The notes: a model not told the origin generated them from the sequence alone. A stretch of 42,624 nt of DNA from Acidobacteriota bacterium (GCA_025350695.1 JANXXI010000271.1:1-42624); one strand, 5' to 3'; counted from the first letter of the stretch, positions 18,310-27,760 are shown. Numbers and translations are program-made.

Positions 18310-19581
18310 CTATTCGGTGACCGCAACTTTGCCCAGTTCTTGGACCAATTTTAAGGCATCCAATGTATTTCGAGGATCGAAGTTCGGATTCAGGCTCAAT
18401 GCCTGATACAGAGACTTCCTCGCCAATCCCACATCTCCTGCTTTCGCCAAGATAACTCCTTGGTGATAGTAAAACGATGCTTCCGGAGTTTTCTGACTTA
18501 CAGCCTTGAGTACGAAATTCTTCGCCTCCTCAATCTTTCCGTTTTTAAGAAAACACCATGCTAGAGTATCCGCGGCATAAATAGACGGCCTGGCTTTGAA
18601 CTCATCCTCAGCCAACTTTAACGCCCCTGTAAGATCCCGATCATGTTCAGCCAGGAAGCGGGCGCGTTCCAGATTGTCGCGAACTCCATTAATGACGTTT
18701 GCCCGATGCATGCTCTCTACCATTTCAAATTGCCTATTGGCCGCCTCTGTTTGTCCTTTCATTAAGTAAAGATCACCGAGTGCGGAAGCCAGTTCGGCAG
18801 TCGGACGAAGACCTTGCGCCTTCTTATAATAGGAAATAGCCGAATCGTAATCCTTTAGACCGCCCTTTACCTTGCCCATGGTTTCCAGCAAGTCCGGATT
18901 CGCGGGAGCTTTTTCCAATCCCTGCGCCAACAATTGCGCGGCCGGCACATAGGCGCCTTGCGCGAATTGCAATTGAGCTAGTCGAGCCGTACACCAAGAT
19001 TCGGCGCCGATTGATCCGGCCGAAGCGCCCAAAGCCTTGCCATACAGAAAAGCAGATTTCTTGAAGTTTCCGGTTAGAAACATGATTCTGGCGCCACGGC
19101 TGTAAGAAGTCATATCGGGGCGTAGATCAAGCATCTTCTGATAGTGTTCCAATGCTTTTTCATAATCGCCCGTTTCAACCGAGGCATCGCCTAAGAGCCC
19201 GTAAGCATCGGCTTGCTTATCGTTCAGAGCCAACGCTTGTTCAACCCATTGAATACTGTGTTCGAACTCTCTTCTTCCGTTTTGCACCCACGCCATTCCG
19301 AGCAGAGCATCTACTGATTTTGGATTCAAATCGAGAGCCGCTTGGTAAGCTTTTTCCGCCCGGCTAAAAAAGGAAGGATCCGCGGCGTCCCGTGCTTGCT
19401 TTAGCATGGCGTCTCCGAGCTTCACCCACTTCACGTCGCTTGGGTGATCCTTTGCTAACTTAGTGGCGGCTAGAATCTTGTCATCCGAAAGACGATTGAC
19501 CGATTGGGCCGGTAAAAATACCGGCCCAACCAACCAAGCCGTCATTACAAGCCTGGAGAGGCGAGAACTGGGCTTTTGCAT
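18310..19581 (-). CDS. Secreted tetratricopeptide repeat (TPR) protein
   Basis: 423 residues with a signal peptide (SRLVMTAWLVGPVFLPAQS). At least seven TPR units are visible from about residue 55 on, for example AEKAYQAALDLNPKSVDALLGMAWV, AYGLLGDASVETGDYEKALEHY and YHQGVILAKAGDVGLARKSLYQALSLNPN. TPR arrays act as protein-docking scaffolds, here in the periplasm. It is the last gene of an operon: it starts five bases after the stop of the DUF4331 gene and has an aagga ribosome binding site. Partner proteins are unknown; the DUF4331 and PEP-CTERM products are obvious candidates. Confidence 0.85.
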   Translation of the reverse strand: MQKPSSRLSRLVMTAWLVGPVFLPAQSVNRLSDDKILAATKLAKDHPSDVKWVKLGDAMLKQARDAADPSFFSRAEKAYQAALDLNPKSVDALLGMAWVQNGRREFEHSIQWVEQALALNDKQADAYGLLGDASVETGDYEKALEHYQKMLDLRPDMTSYSRGARIMFLTGNFKKSAFLYGKALGASAGSIGAESWCTARLAQLQFAQGAYVPAAQLLAQGLEKAPANPDLLETMGKVKGGLKDYDSAISYYKKAQGLRPTAELASALGDLYLMKGQTEAANRQFEMVESMHRANVINGVRDNLERARFLAEHDRDLTGALKLAEDEFKARPSIYAADTLAWCFLKNGKIEEAKNFVLKAVSQKTPEASFYYHQGVILAKAGDVGLARKSLYQALSLNPNFDPRNTLDALKLVQELGKVAVTE

Positions 19582-19586
19582 TTTGA

Positions 19587-21017
19587 CTAATCCTTCTTAT
19601 TCTTCGTCCCGGCGTGTGGCGTGGCCGCATACGGGAATACGAAGTTGTAAGTCTGATCGTTGGCATTGATGTTGTCGCCGAGCAAAAAGATCGACGTGTA
19701 ACTAGGACCGCTAGCAACCGCCGTCAGGGCGATGTCGACTACGTCATCACCTAGTCTGCGGCCATTCGGCCAACCGCTCCACTTGCCGGCGGTGGTGTCG
19801 CCGCCCAAGCCGCTCAACCGATTGCCGCCTTGGCCAATCTGAGGGACCGGGCCGGTAGTAGTGTCCACTCGGAGGACATCCGGGATATAAACAGCTGCAA
19901 GGTCGGAGCGGCCTGTGGTCACGAAATTGGTGCCGAACGTAGCGTTGATCAGCACGGCGATCTCGGGATTCTGAGCATAGGTTGCGTACTTTGCGTCGCC
20001 AGTCGGGTTGTCGCGGTTGAAGTTGTCCTTGTCTTTAAGCGCCACAAGTGCTTCGTTGAAAATGGGATTTGCGAGGCGATTCACTTGAATCCAAGGGCCG
20101 GAATTCGTAGCGTCGCCGGAGGAGTTGCGTAATGTGATGCGTTGGCGGCTAACTGAAGCATACACACCCAAACCACGTGAGGCGCCGGTGAAGGCATCTG
20201 TATAGTTGATGGCGGCAGGCAAGTTAGCAATAGGGATCTGAATAGCAAAGGTCAACACATTGAATCCTTTGAAGCCATCCACGCCGTTTCCAGTTTGGCC
20301 ATGACCGTCGGGGCCCAAGATTCGGGCGTCGAGAAGGTCAAAGATTCCTGGAATATCGGAAAAGAAGCTATCTTCGCGGGATCCAGCGAAGACCGTTTCG
20401 CCAGTGGAGGTAGTGTAGACGGTTTGCCTCGTGTACTTATCCAAACCGGCGTTAGTGGTAGCGCCGGAGACGGCAAATCCAGCCGCATTGTTGTAAAACG
20501 GGGTAGTCCTCAGGCCCACATTAGGCGGCGGCACCATGAAGTTTGAGCCAAGGCTCGTCGTGTTTCCATTGGCGTCGACCATACTCACTGCGTAAGTTTG
20601 GGTGTAGTTCTGCCGTGCGTCGCCAACATCTTGGATAGCTCCAATAGCGGTTCCGCGTCCATAGGACAGGATGGTGTTGAGGTTCTTGTAGGCTCCCGCA
20701 GCCGATGATACTGGGCTGAAACGGAAGTTATAGGTGCGGATCAAAGCGCCCGTAACGGGATGCGTGATATTGACGCTATACAAGGCATCATCGGCGAAGC
20801 GTTCGTACATAACGCCGTCGCCGGGTTCGGAGAAGGGCCGGCAATTGACCACAAGGTTCAAGTTGCCTGGGCCCATGAAGGCGTAGACGTCGGTGAGGTT
20901 GGTCTGGGGATCCTGTTTGCTTAACGGGGCATCGCTATGGCTTGAGGCAAACAGTCCGCTAATGAGCAGGGATGCTGTTCCCGCTGAAAGGATGGTACGG
21001 AAGATAAACTTGTTCAT
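19587..21017 (-). CDS. Exported DUF4331 family protein
   Basis: 476 residues. A signal peptide precedes the family hallmark ASSHSDAPLSKQDPQTNLTDVYAF. Later blocks (NLVVNCRPFSEPGDGVMY, FNVLTFAIQIPIANLP, RLGDDVVDIALTAV) also fit DUF4331. The family is found in exported proteins of many phyla and has no defined activity; the Ser-His-x-Asp cluster at the mature N-terminus is strongly conserved and could bind metal. Its start overlaps the stop of the upstream PEP-CTERM gene by four bases (ATGA), so translation is probably coupled. The TPR gene follows after five bases. Confidence 0.87.
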   Translation of the reverse strand: MNKFIFRTILSAGTASLLISGLFASSHSDAPLSKQDPQTNLTDVYAFMGPGNLNLVVNCRPFSEPGDGVMYERFADDALYSVNITHPVTGALIRTYNFRFSPVSSAAGAYKNLNTILSYGRGTAIGAIQDVGDARQNYTQTYAVSMVDANGNTTSLGSNFMVPPPNVGLRTTPFYNNAAGFAVSGATTNAGLDKYTRQTVYTTSTGETVFAGSREDSFFSDIPGIFDLLDARILGPDGHGQTGNGVDGFKGFNVLTFAIQIPIANLPAAINYTDAFTGASRGLGVYASVSRQRITLRNSSGDATNSGPWIQVNRLANPIFNEALVALKDKDNFNRDNPTGDAKYATYAQNPEIAVLINATFGTNFVTTGRSDLAAVYIPDVLRVDTTTGPVPQIGQGGNRLSGLGGDTTAGKWSGWPNGRRLGDDVVDIALTAVASGPSYTSIFLLGDNINANDQTYNFVFPYAATPHAGTKNKKD

Positions 21018-21526
21018 ATTTGTGTCCTTTTCGTAGATTTGATGGGTTTATGGATGAAGCGGCGGATGGCTAAGAAAATTCCACCGACGCCGAATAGCGA
21101 GAGCGCGGTTGGTTCTGGCACTGGCGCCAACGTTGCACCGCTCATTACACTACCGTCGGCAAATGTGGCGGTAAATGAGGATGCCCTGGCGGAAAAGGGG
21201 CTATCGAAAGTAAACCCCGATAAAGGCGTTGGTCCGAATAATGCCGTATTTTCCAAGAAGGAAACGAGGCCTAAAGCAGAATCATAGGCAGTTAGGAAAC
21301 CTACCGGAGCGGCGAGGTTGAGGATTACCCCTGTACCCTTGGCCACATTTATGTCTATGACAGGCACATCCAGTCCTGTTCCGTTCGCGATTGTATAGTT
21401 GTAGCGGAACAGCGAACCGTTTGGAGTGATTACCGGGTTGACCGTTACCATCGCATGTCCTAAGGTTGCCGCGAGCGTTGAAAGGGCCATTGTTTTGATG
21501 AATGAACCCATTCGAGTTAGATGCAT
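21014..21526 (-). CDS. PEP-CTERM sorting domain protein
   Basis: 170 residues with an N-terminal signal segment (MALSTLAATLGHAM). The C-terminus has the complete PEP-CTERM tripartite signal: VPEPTALSLFGVGGIFLAI followed by RRF and basic residues. Such proteins are recognised by an exosortase, cleaved and attached to the cell surface; no exosortase is present in this window. The middle resembles a small beta-rich extracellular domain. The strong site aaaggaga precedes the ATG. It is the first gene of the PEP-CTERM / DUF4331 / TPR operon. The basic tail after RRF is longer than usual. Confidence 0.85.
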   Translation of the reverse strand: MHLTRMGSFIKTMALSTLAATLGHAMVTVNPVITPNGSLFRYNYTIANGTGLDVPVIDINVAKGTGVILNLAAPVGFLTAYDSALGLVSFLENTALFGPTPLSGFTFDSPFSARASSFTATFADGSVMSGATLAPVPEPTALSLFGVGGIFLAIRRFIHKPIKSTKRTQI

Positions 21527-21848
21527 TTTATTTCTCCTTTGTTTGTAATGTTACTTGCCCAATTCTAAAAACGGCATTGCTGGGCCTGATAAGTGTTCTT
21601 GGCAAATACTACGTATGTTCCTTGACTTCGGATGACTTTAAGAGAGCACATTTGTAAATTGTCCGCGCCTTTTTGTGGGTTCAAGTCTGTTAAGACAGGT
21701 CCATGGTTGAATAAGTCAAGTGTGCTGCTGTATGATTTCTTTTAGATAACTCTAGTGAGGTTGGGTCGTTGCAATCCGCCAGATTTCCAGGCGCCTTTCC
21801 GGTACTGGACAGCGCTACTTCGAGCCGCGCGCCGGCCTCGGGCCGGCC
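21527..21848. other. Intergenic region upstream of the PEP-CTERM operon
   Basis: About 320 bases. No gene is seen. It should hold the promoter of the minus-strand operon (AT-rich stretch at 21541-21740) and the 3' flank of the cytochrome gene. Near the cytochrome end a perfect GC hairpin (gccggcc-tcg-ggccggc, 21831-21847) directly follows the stop codon but has no U-tract. Confidence 0.6.
21831..21847 (-). terminator. GC hairpin after the multiheme cytochrome gene
   Basis: A perfect 7-bp stem with a three-base loop lies one base past the stop of the cytochrome gene. It lacks a U-tract, so it may only stabilise the mRNA 3' end. Confidence 0.45.
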
Positions 21849-23483
21849 TTACTGCGCGCGCCAAGGGGAACGATCGGTCCATGACTTAAAGGCTGCGGTT
21901 GCCCAAGACGTCGATTTGTCCGCATGGCAAATATTGCAAGCGTTTGGAGTTTTCGAGGTATCCGTCGTGGCAGGATAGACGAATCGGAATGTATGGCTGC
22001 GAACGTTTACGCCGGGGAGAGTCTGTTGGATTTTCGGCATATGACAAGCAATGCATTCACTCCCTGGGCTATCCGCCTTGTGATGCGTGTGCTGTTCCAA
22101 GGTCGCCGAACGGGGTCCGTTGGGTGAGTTGGGACCGTGACAATCCAAACATATTTCGTTGGGGGGTTTGCGGAGGATAGCTTCGTTACCCGTTCCGTGG
22201 GAATCGTGGCAACTGAAACAAGTTACTCCGTGAGTGTACATGAGGCTGGTGACATAGTCGTTGCCTTGCATGCGATTCTTGTGGGCCGTGCCGTCGGCGT
22301 AATGAGTGAAGGTTGTCTCTCCGGGATCGCTCTCTTCGAGTTTCCAAAAGTCATTCAGCTTTAAGCCGAGATTGAAACCGACGGGCCAGTCGTAATACTT
22401 TCCCTGAATGGGATTCGTAAGTGGCTGCCCTTGCGAGTGACACTGGATGCAAACATCGTTTCCGGCTACATAGTCCATTCGGGCTGGATTGAGAGTGTTC
22501 GAGGCGAGTGGGGTCTTCACATGCTCGCTACCGGCGCCGTGACACTTTTCGCAGCCGACGTTCCATTCGGTCACCTTTTTGGTTTCTATATTGTAATTGA
22601 CCGCATGGCAACCATCGCATAAGGGTCCGGTTGGGCGTTCGGAGTTGGCATCGGGATAGAATTCGGTCCACCAATCGGTTCCTTTCGCGGGGTGGTACGG
22701 TTTCCATACTTTGTTAGTGATGTCCCATTGCGCGGGAAGGGGATAGTAGTCGTCGCCTGTTTTTTTGAAATAGCGCTGTTTCCACTTACTGCCGTATACG
22801 AAGGCGATGTCGTCCTTTGTAAACGTGACTAACGGGTTGGGCTTGGAGAGATCGGGAATAATAGCGTCGGGATGTGCTTTCGGATCGCGTATGACGTTAG
22901 CCATGAGGGTCTTGCTCCAGCGTTCGTACACAGCTGCGTGGCATGATTTGCACGCGCCCGACCCGACGAATGTGGCAGTGGTGCGATTGACAGCCTGAAC
23001 TGTCGTGGACGCCACTTGGGGGAGATTTCGCACGAACAACACCAATTGCCAGAGGTTTTGATCCGGCATCCTCCAGCCGGGCATGGCGGTGTTTCGAATG
23101 CCGTTCTGAATGAAATAGAACAATTCGCCATCGGTCCGGCTCTTCACTTCCATCCCGCGGAGATCGAGTGGCGGGGGATAGAGGCCGCTGCCGGTTTCCG
23201 TCTTGCCACCGCCATCGTAGCCGTGGCAGACTTCACATTTCTGGGCATAGAGCGCTCTGCCGGCGGTGAGGCTTGCATCGGTTGCTTCCACGGGGTTCTT
23301 GAGTTGCTTGGCGGAGGCGGGCACGCTTAGATTTAGGAGCCATTGGGCGGTGGCCGCCTCAACGGAGCTTGGGGTTTGCCGCGCGATGAGTCCGCCGGAA
23401 CGAATGTACTTGTAGCCGGCGACGGCCGCCAAGGCGGTAACAACCGCGACGCCAGCCAAAGCCCCGAGTTTATTTATCGACAT
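21849..23483 (-). CDS. Nine-heme c-type cytochrome
   Basis: 544 residues with an N-terminal signal/anchor (LGALAGVAVVTALAAVAGYKYI). Nine Cys-x-x-Cys-His heme sites are present: CEVCH, CKSCH, CDGCH, CEKCH, CIQCH, CFSCH, CLDCH, CIACH and CNICH. The first lies in a class I mono-heme cytochrome c domain with a likely Met ligand (AMPGWRMPD). The other eight form a multiheme unit of the type seen in periplasmic or cell-surface electron transfer. An aaggga site precedes the ATG. Directly upstream lies the truncated tail of a porin-like gene, so it may once have belonged to a porin-cytochrome pair. Electron donor and acceptor are unknown. Confidence 0.92.
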   Translation of the reverse strand: MSINKLGALAGVAVVTALAAVAGYKYIRSGGLIARQTPSSVEAATAQWLLNLSVPASAKQLKNPVEATDASLTAGRALYAQKCEVCHGYDGGGKTETGSGLYPPPLDLRGMEVKSRTDGELFYFIQNGIRNTAMPGWRMPDQNLWQLVLFVRNLPQVASTTVQAVNRTTATFVGSGACKSCHAAVYERWSKTLMANVIRDPKAHPDAIIPDLSKPNPLVTFTKDDIAFVYGSKWKQRYFKKTGDDYYPLPAQWDITNKVWKPYHPAKGTDWWTEFYPDANSERPTGPLCDGCHAVNYNIETKKVTEWNVGCEKCHGAGSEHVKTPLASNTLNPARMDYVAGNDVCIQCHSQGQPLTNPIQGKYYDWPVGFNLGLKLNDFWKLEESDPGETTFTHYADGTAHKNRMQGNDYVTSLMYTHGVTCFSCHDSHGTGNEAILRKPPNEICLDCHGPNSPNGPRSATLEQHTHHKADSPGSECIACHMPKIQQTLPGVNVRSHTFRFVYPATTDTSKTPNACNICHADKSTSWATAAFKSWTDRSPWRAQ

Positions 23484-23512
23484 TTTATTCCCTTTTAGTT
23501 GCCGTTTTTCGC

Positions 23513-23746
23513 CTAGTACATGACGTTCCAGATCAGTTGCAACTTCGTGTTTAGGCGGTCGTCGTTGAACGACTCTCTATTTTTGAATTGGTAATCCACG
23601 CCGATTCTGGACCACTCGCCAATGGAATGAAAGTAGCCGAGGTTGAACGCCCGGATATTATTCCCAGTTACAAAATCGCGATTGAATTGATCATAGCGCC
23701 AGTAAATCTGATCCTGACCGGCGAGACGGATGCTATTAAAGGCAAG
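23513..23746 (-). pseudogene. 3' remnant of a porin-like outer-membrane beta-barrel gene
   Basis: A frame open from 23746 to the stop at 23513 encodes 77 residues without a start codon. It reads as alternating beta strands with aromatic girdles: [13 protein letters not shown], then IRAFNLGYFHSIGEWSRIGV, then a DYQFKNRESFNDD segment, and it ends KLQLIWNVMY with the terminal aromatic typical of BamA-recognised barrels. This matches the C-terminus of phosphate-selective-porin-like proteins. The N-terminal part is absent: in its place lies the 3' part of an alcohol dehydrogenase gene in another frame. The stop lies 30 bases before the cytochrome start. The assignment rests on pattern reading only. 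Confidence 0.75.
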
Positions 23747-24828
23747 CTATGCGTGATGACGAAACTGGGATCGATTTTTCCATCCGTGATGTACTTCAGC
23801 AATCGTGGAAGCAGCCGATGCACATTCGTTTGTCCCATCTTCAAAGTGAGACCCCTTGCAAAGGCCCCGCCTAGCGGGAACTTGTCTAAGAAACCCCCAT
23901 AGACCCCGGGGATCGAAACCGTCCCTCCCTTGGCGCATGCGAAAATCGCGGCGCGCAGGGCGTGCGAACGATCCGTTTCCAGCAACATTGCGGTTTTAAC
24001 TTTGTCGTAGAGAGCGTCAATCGTGGAACCATGAGCTTCCATCCCGACGGCATCAATGCAGTGATCGGGACCACGGCTTTTCGTCATTTCGCGGAGCTTT
24101 TCCTGAACATCTTTGTCTTCGTCGTTCAAGGTCTCCGCGCCCGCTTGGTTCGCCATTTGCAGCCGTTCCGGCACATTATCCAGAGCAATCACGCGCTCGG
24201 CACCCAGCAGAAATGCACTCCGTATCGCAAACTGTCCCACCGCCCCGCACCCCCACACGGCAACCGTTTGCCCTGGCTCTATGCCGCAATTCTCAGCCGC
24301 CATGAATCCGGTTGGGAAAATATCTGTCAAGAACAGCACCTGTTCGTCGGTTAATTCGTCGGGCACTTTAAACGCGCCGAAGTCGGCGTGGGGAACGCGC
24401 GCGAATTCTGCCTGTCCGCCGGGGTATGCGCCATACATGTGCGAGTAGCCAAACAATCCGGCAGCTACTTGTCCATAAACTTTCCGCATGGCCTCGGCGC
24501 CAGCGGTATTGGTGTTGTCACATAGGGCAGTCTGCATGCGTCCGCAGAAGTAACAACTACCGCAGGCGATTTGGAACGGGATGATTACGCGATCCCCTTT
24601 CTTCGAATTACTTTTCGAACCAGCCTCTTCGACCACTCCCATGAATTCGTGGCCTAAAATATCGCCCTTCTCCATCGTGGGAATATAGCCGTCGTAGATG
24701 TGCAGATCGGAGCCGCATATTGCCGTTGACGTAACCCGAAGCAAGATGTCGTTGGACTGCTCTATCTTGGGTTCATCCACGGACTCCACACGAATATCTT
24801 GTTTTCCGTACCATCGCGTTGCTTTCAT
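23668..24828 (-). CDS. Zinc-dependent alcohol dehydrogenase, C-terminus replaced
   Basis: About 386 residues of the MDR family, closest to formaldehyde-dehydrogenase-like or threonine-dehydrogenase-like members. Catalytic zinc ligands lie in [13 protein letters not shown] (Cys) and GHEFMGVVE (His-Glu). The structural zinc lobe has [15 protein letters not shown]. The Rossmann motif is [13 protein letters not shown]. Start MKATRWYGK is chosen as the family N-terminus; an upstream ATG (24879) would add 17 unlike residues. The family end would continue about 25 residues after THSLPL, but here the frame runs into porin-derived DNA and gives [11 protein letters not shown] to the stop. The enzyme may be damaged. 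Confidence 0.85.
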   Translation of the reverse strand: MKATRWYGKQDIRVESVDEPKIEQSNDILLRVTSTAICGSDLHIYDGYIPTMEKGDILGHEFMGVVEEAGSKSNSKKGDRVIIPFQIACGSCYFCGRMQTALCDNTNTAGAEAMRKVYGQVAAGLFGYSHMYGAYPGGQAEFARVPHADFGAFKVPDELTDEQVLFLTDIFPTGFMAAENCGIEPGQTVAVWGCGAVGQFAIRSAFLLGAERVIALDNVPERLQMANQAGAETLNDEDKDVQEKLREMTKSRGPDHCIDAVGMEAHGSTIDALYDKVKTAMLLETDRSHALRAAIFACAKGGTVSIPGVYGGFLDKFPLGGAFARGLTLKMGQTNVHRLLPRLLKYITDGKIDPSFVITHSLPLIASVSPVRIRFTGAMINSIAIL

Positions 24829-24980
24829 CGCGAAGTTCAAGTGCAATCGTATTGCCAGATACTCACCGTTGCTCATCAAACGGGAGGATTTGAATTACTG
24901 GACTTAACCGAACAGCAATGGGGTGAAAAGTATATTGCTGATCAACTATTTGAGGTAAGCATTTGGGTGACACAACCTCG

Positions 24981-25066
24981 CCTTGGCGCCGATGGGTACA
25001 AGGGATTCTCCCGAATCCTGTCCGTTGGTGGACGGGGAAGAATCCCCCGATTTTCATCGGGGCTAG
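24981..25066. repeat. Dispersed inverted repeat, copy B
   Basis: The right arm is well kept (agaatcccccgattttcatc, then ggggctag, 25039-25066) and folds on itself. The left arm (24981-25009, ending gggattct) is degenerate. It lies in the 445-base gap between the dehydrogenase and the receiver gene, which has no other recognisable feature. Confidence 0.55.
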
Positions 25067-25113
25067 TCGAAATGCCCTTTCGGACAGCAGCGTTAGTCAC
25101 GCCTGGAACCTAA

Positions 25114-25206
25114 GTGAAAATCGAGGGGTTCTGGGCTTCTGTCATCGGGGGATTGTTCGCAGTCCCACCAGCGGACAGGGTTCGAAGGATCCTCCTGTAG
25201 GGGCTA
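25114..25206. repeat. Dispersed inverted repeat, degenerate copy B2
   Basis: The segments gaaaatcgaggggttct (left), gtcatcgggggatt (middle) and ggatcctcctgtaggggctag (right) match parts of the arms at 27761-27832. The order suggests a decayed or chimeric copy next to copy B. Confidence 0.4.
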
Positions 25207-25273
25207 GTCTGCGGCCGCGAAGGGTCCACGCGGGATGCGTGAAAGTTCTGCACTAGTGAGCAAGATTTTCATT

Positions 25274-25687
25274 TCACGGCTTCATCAAGAGCGCTTTTAG
25301 CGTGGCGCCTATCTTGAGGCACTCTTCCAACGCAGAGGGTTTGGTTATGAATTGGGCAACCTTGAAATCCTCAGCCGCTGCCCGTTCCCCCGAAGTAGCC
25401 GAGGATGTGGCGATTACGACCGGCAAGTGTTCTAAATCCTTGCTCATGCGAATCGCCTCCAACACGGCCAGGCCGCCGCCTTTCGGCAAATTCAAGTCAA
25501 GCACCGCAAGGTCGGGAATGAATGCGGCATGTTCTCCCCGGCGGCGGGCGAAAGCTAAGCCGGAAGCGCCATCCTCGATAACAGTCATCTGGAACCTTAC
25601 CCCCGCATTGGTTAACGCCTTTTTGAGGAGATACACATCCCCGTCATTATCTTCCAACACCAGAATTTGAAATGTCTTGTCTATCAT
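25274..25687 (-). CDS. Response regulator, receiver domain only
   Basis: 137 residues, Rcp1-type single receiver. Acidic residues lie in ILVLEDNDGDVYLLKKAL. The phospho-acceptor Asp lies in LAVLDLNLPKGGG, the Ser/Thr switch in VVIATSSATSG, and the Lys in FITKPSALEE. There is no output domain. The start at 25687 is the family N-terminus (MIDKTFQILVLEDN); it lies seven bases past the kinase stop, with an aggt site, so kinase and regulator are co-transcribed. The kinase at 25695 has the matching HDLQEPLR-type dimerisation domain. The pair likely signals by phosphotransfer to a further partner or by protein contact. Confidence 0.92.
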   Translation of the reverse strand: MIDKTFQILVLEDNDGDVYLLKKALTNAGVRFQMTVIEDGASGLAFARRRGEHAAFIPDLAVLDLNLPKGGGLAVLEAIRMSKDLEHLPVVIATSSATSGERAAAEDFKVAQFITKPSALEECLKIGATLKALLMKP

Positions 25688-25694
25688 TAGATAC

Positions 25695-27638
25695 CTAGAG
25701 CGGAAGAGTGAAGTAGAAAGTTGTGCAGCTCCCGATTTGGGATTCGACCCAAATCCGTCCGCCACAGCGTTCCACCACGCGTTGGCAAATGGCAAGTCCG
25801 ATACCGGTGCCTGGGATGGCTTTGCCGTGAAGCCGTTTGAAAACGCCAAAGATTGTCTGGAAGTATTCAGGTTCGATGCCCATGCCATTATCGGCCACGG
25901 CAAAGCGCCATTCCTGGCCTTTTTGTTGGACGGAAACATGAATCCGCGGCGGCTGTGCGCCATGGTATTTGATGCCATTGCCGATCAAGTTTTGGAAGAG
26001 CTGAACAAAGCGGGCATGATGGCCAAGCACGGAGGGCAGTTCCGCGCAGGAGATGATGGCGCCACTCTCTTCAATGGCCATACCCAAATTCCTTCGCACG
26101 GTTTCGACGACCACATTCAGATCCACGAGGTCATGCGATTCCTCGCTCTTCGACCCGATTTCGCTAAAGGAGAGCAGATCGGCGAGAAGCTCCTGCATTT
26201 GTTTGACCCCTCTAGTGATGAAGTTCACGAACATGGTGGCATCTCCCTGGAGATTGGCCCCGTACTCGTTGATCAGCAGTTGCGAATAGCTGGTGATCAT
26301 ACGGAGAGGTTCCTGCAGATCGTGGCTTGCGGCGAATGCGAATTGATTGAGGTCATCATTGGCGCGGCGCAGCTCTTGTTCTGTTTCCTTTTGTTCCTGG
26401 ATGTCGGTGGACGACCCGATCCACATGGAGATCGCACCGGTAGACGTGCGCATGGATTGGGCCAGGGTCAAGTGCCAGCGGGATACGCCGTCGGCGCGGC
26501 GGAAGCGATGAACCAAATTAAACTGCTCGCCCGTTTCCACGCAACGTTTCCACCGGCGGACGGTTTCCTCCATGCAATCTGGATGGACGAAGCGCACCCA
26601 GCCCGATCCTTTCAGTTGTTCGATGGTGGCGCCGGTGTAATCCATCCATAACTGGTTGAAGTAGTCTATGTCGCCAATGTGCGTGGCGGTGAAAATCTTT
26701 TGCGGCATGGATTCGGAGAGGAAGCGGAAACGCTTGGCGTTTCGTTGGGCTTCGGCTTCCGACCGTTTTCGCCCTGTAATGTCTTTGAAGATCACAGCGA
26801 CACGGATTTGCCCGTCCATCGTGATGCGAAAAGCGTAGAGTTCCAACTGCCGGCCGTTTTCCGTAAGTCCACGCTCAAACCGGATTGGTTTGCCAGTGCG
26901 GAGAACCGCTTCATACGTGTCGCACCATTCCTCACCAACTTCGGGGAACATTTGCCGTATGGTTTTCCCTTCTACGTTGTTGACGCCGGATTGTTCTCCG
27001 AATGCCTGGTTGGCCTCGATATAGCGGAAATCCAACTTTCCACCGGGCCGTTCCTCTATTTTCTCTATGATGCAGAACCCTTCATCTATTGAGTCGAAAA
27101 GTGCGCGGTATTTTTGTTCCGATTCTTTCAACAACTTGGCGGCGCGTTTGCGTTCGGCGATCTCGTGGCGCAGTTGCACGTTTACGATTTCCGACGCCTC
27201 GGTGAGTTCATGCTGGAGCACGGAGCCCACTAAGAGGGCCTGATTCATTGCCGTGGATTGGTTGTGGTGGGATGTGGTTTCCGTCACTTGAATCACAGCG
27301 CCGGCGATATCGCCCGCAGGCGCAACAATAGGCCACATAGAGTAGGACCAATAGAAAGCGTCTTGGAATTCTTCCTTCACGCCGGTATGGATTTCAGCCT
27401 TGCCTGTCTTGAAGACTCGCCTTAGAAGCGACTGGAGCCCTTCGCCGTTCGCTGCGTCGTTGGTGGCCTCCGGCAAGGTTTCTCCAATCAGTTGCTGGTT
27501 TGTCTTGCCCAGCAAGCGGCAGAAAGCGGGATTGGCGTAACAAAGTAAAAGGTTGGCGTTGTCCACGGCGGCCATTGGCATGGGGGACGATTCGGCAATG
27601 GTTTGGCACATTCCCAGGAAATCGAAATCACGAGCCAT
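25695..27638 (-). CDS. PAS-domain sensor histidine kinase
   Basis: About 647 residues and no membrane helix, so a cytoplasmic sensor. Three PAS domains can be placed at residues of about 15-125, 180-295 and 305-420 (numbered from the outer start at 27656); the third is followed by a PAC-like segment. The H-box is FAASHDLQEPLRMI (His445), of the cyanobacterial phytochrome type. The ATP-binding domain has the N-box FQNLIGNGIKYHG, DNGMGI and GTGIGLAI. Start at 27638 is preferred because agga precedes it; the ATG at 27656 would add six residues. The input signal is unknown, possibly redox or light via a PAS ligand. It forms an operon with the receiver downstream. Confidence 0.92.
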   Translation of the reverse strand: MARDFDFLGMCQTIAESSPMPMAAVDNANLLLCYANPAFCRLLGKTNQQLIGETLPEATNDAANGEGLQSLLRRVFKTGKAEIHTGVKEEFQDAFYWSYSMWPIVAPAGDIAGAVIQVTETTSHHNQSTAMNQALLVGSVLQHELTEASEIVNVQLRHEIAERKRAAKLLKESEQKYRALFDSIDEGFCIIEKIEERPGGKLDFRYIEANQAFGEQSGVNNVEGKTIRQMFPEVGEEWCDTYEAVLRTGKPIRFERGLTENGRQLELYAFRITMDGQIRVAVIFKDITGRKRSEAEAQRNAKRFRFLSESMPQKIFTATHIGDIDYFNQLWMDYTGATIEQLKGSGWVRFVHPDCMEETVRRWKRCVETGEQFNLVHRFRRADGVSRWHLTLAQSMRTSTGAISMWIGSSTDIQEQKETEQELRRANDDLNQFAFAASHDLQEPLRMITSYSQLLINEYGANLQGDATMFVNFITRGVKQMQELLADLLSFSEIGSKSEESHDLVDLNVVVETVRRNLGMAIEESGAIISCAELPSVLGHHARFVQLFQNLIGNGIKYHGAQPPRIHVSVQQKGQEWRFAVADNGMGIEPEYFQTIFGVFKRLHGKAIPGTGIGLAICQRVVERCGGRIWVESQIGSCTTFYFTLPL

Positions 27639-27760
27639 TCTAATTCCTATTTCCATTGTTCCACATCCCGGCGATCCGCCGCCCCAACCTCATTACTTTG
27701 CCATGGAGCCGTTTAAAACACGCTTTGGAATTCCTGAAATCAGAGGGTCGTACCCGGTGG

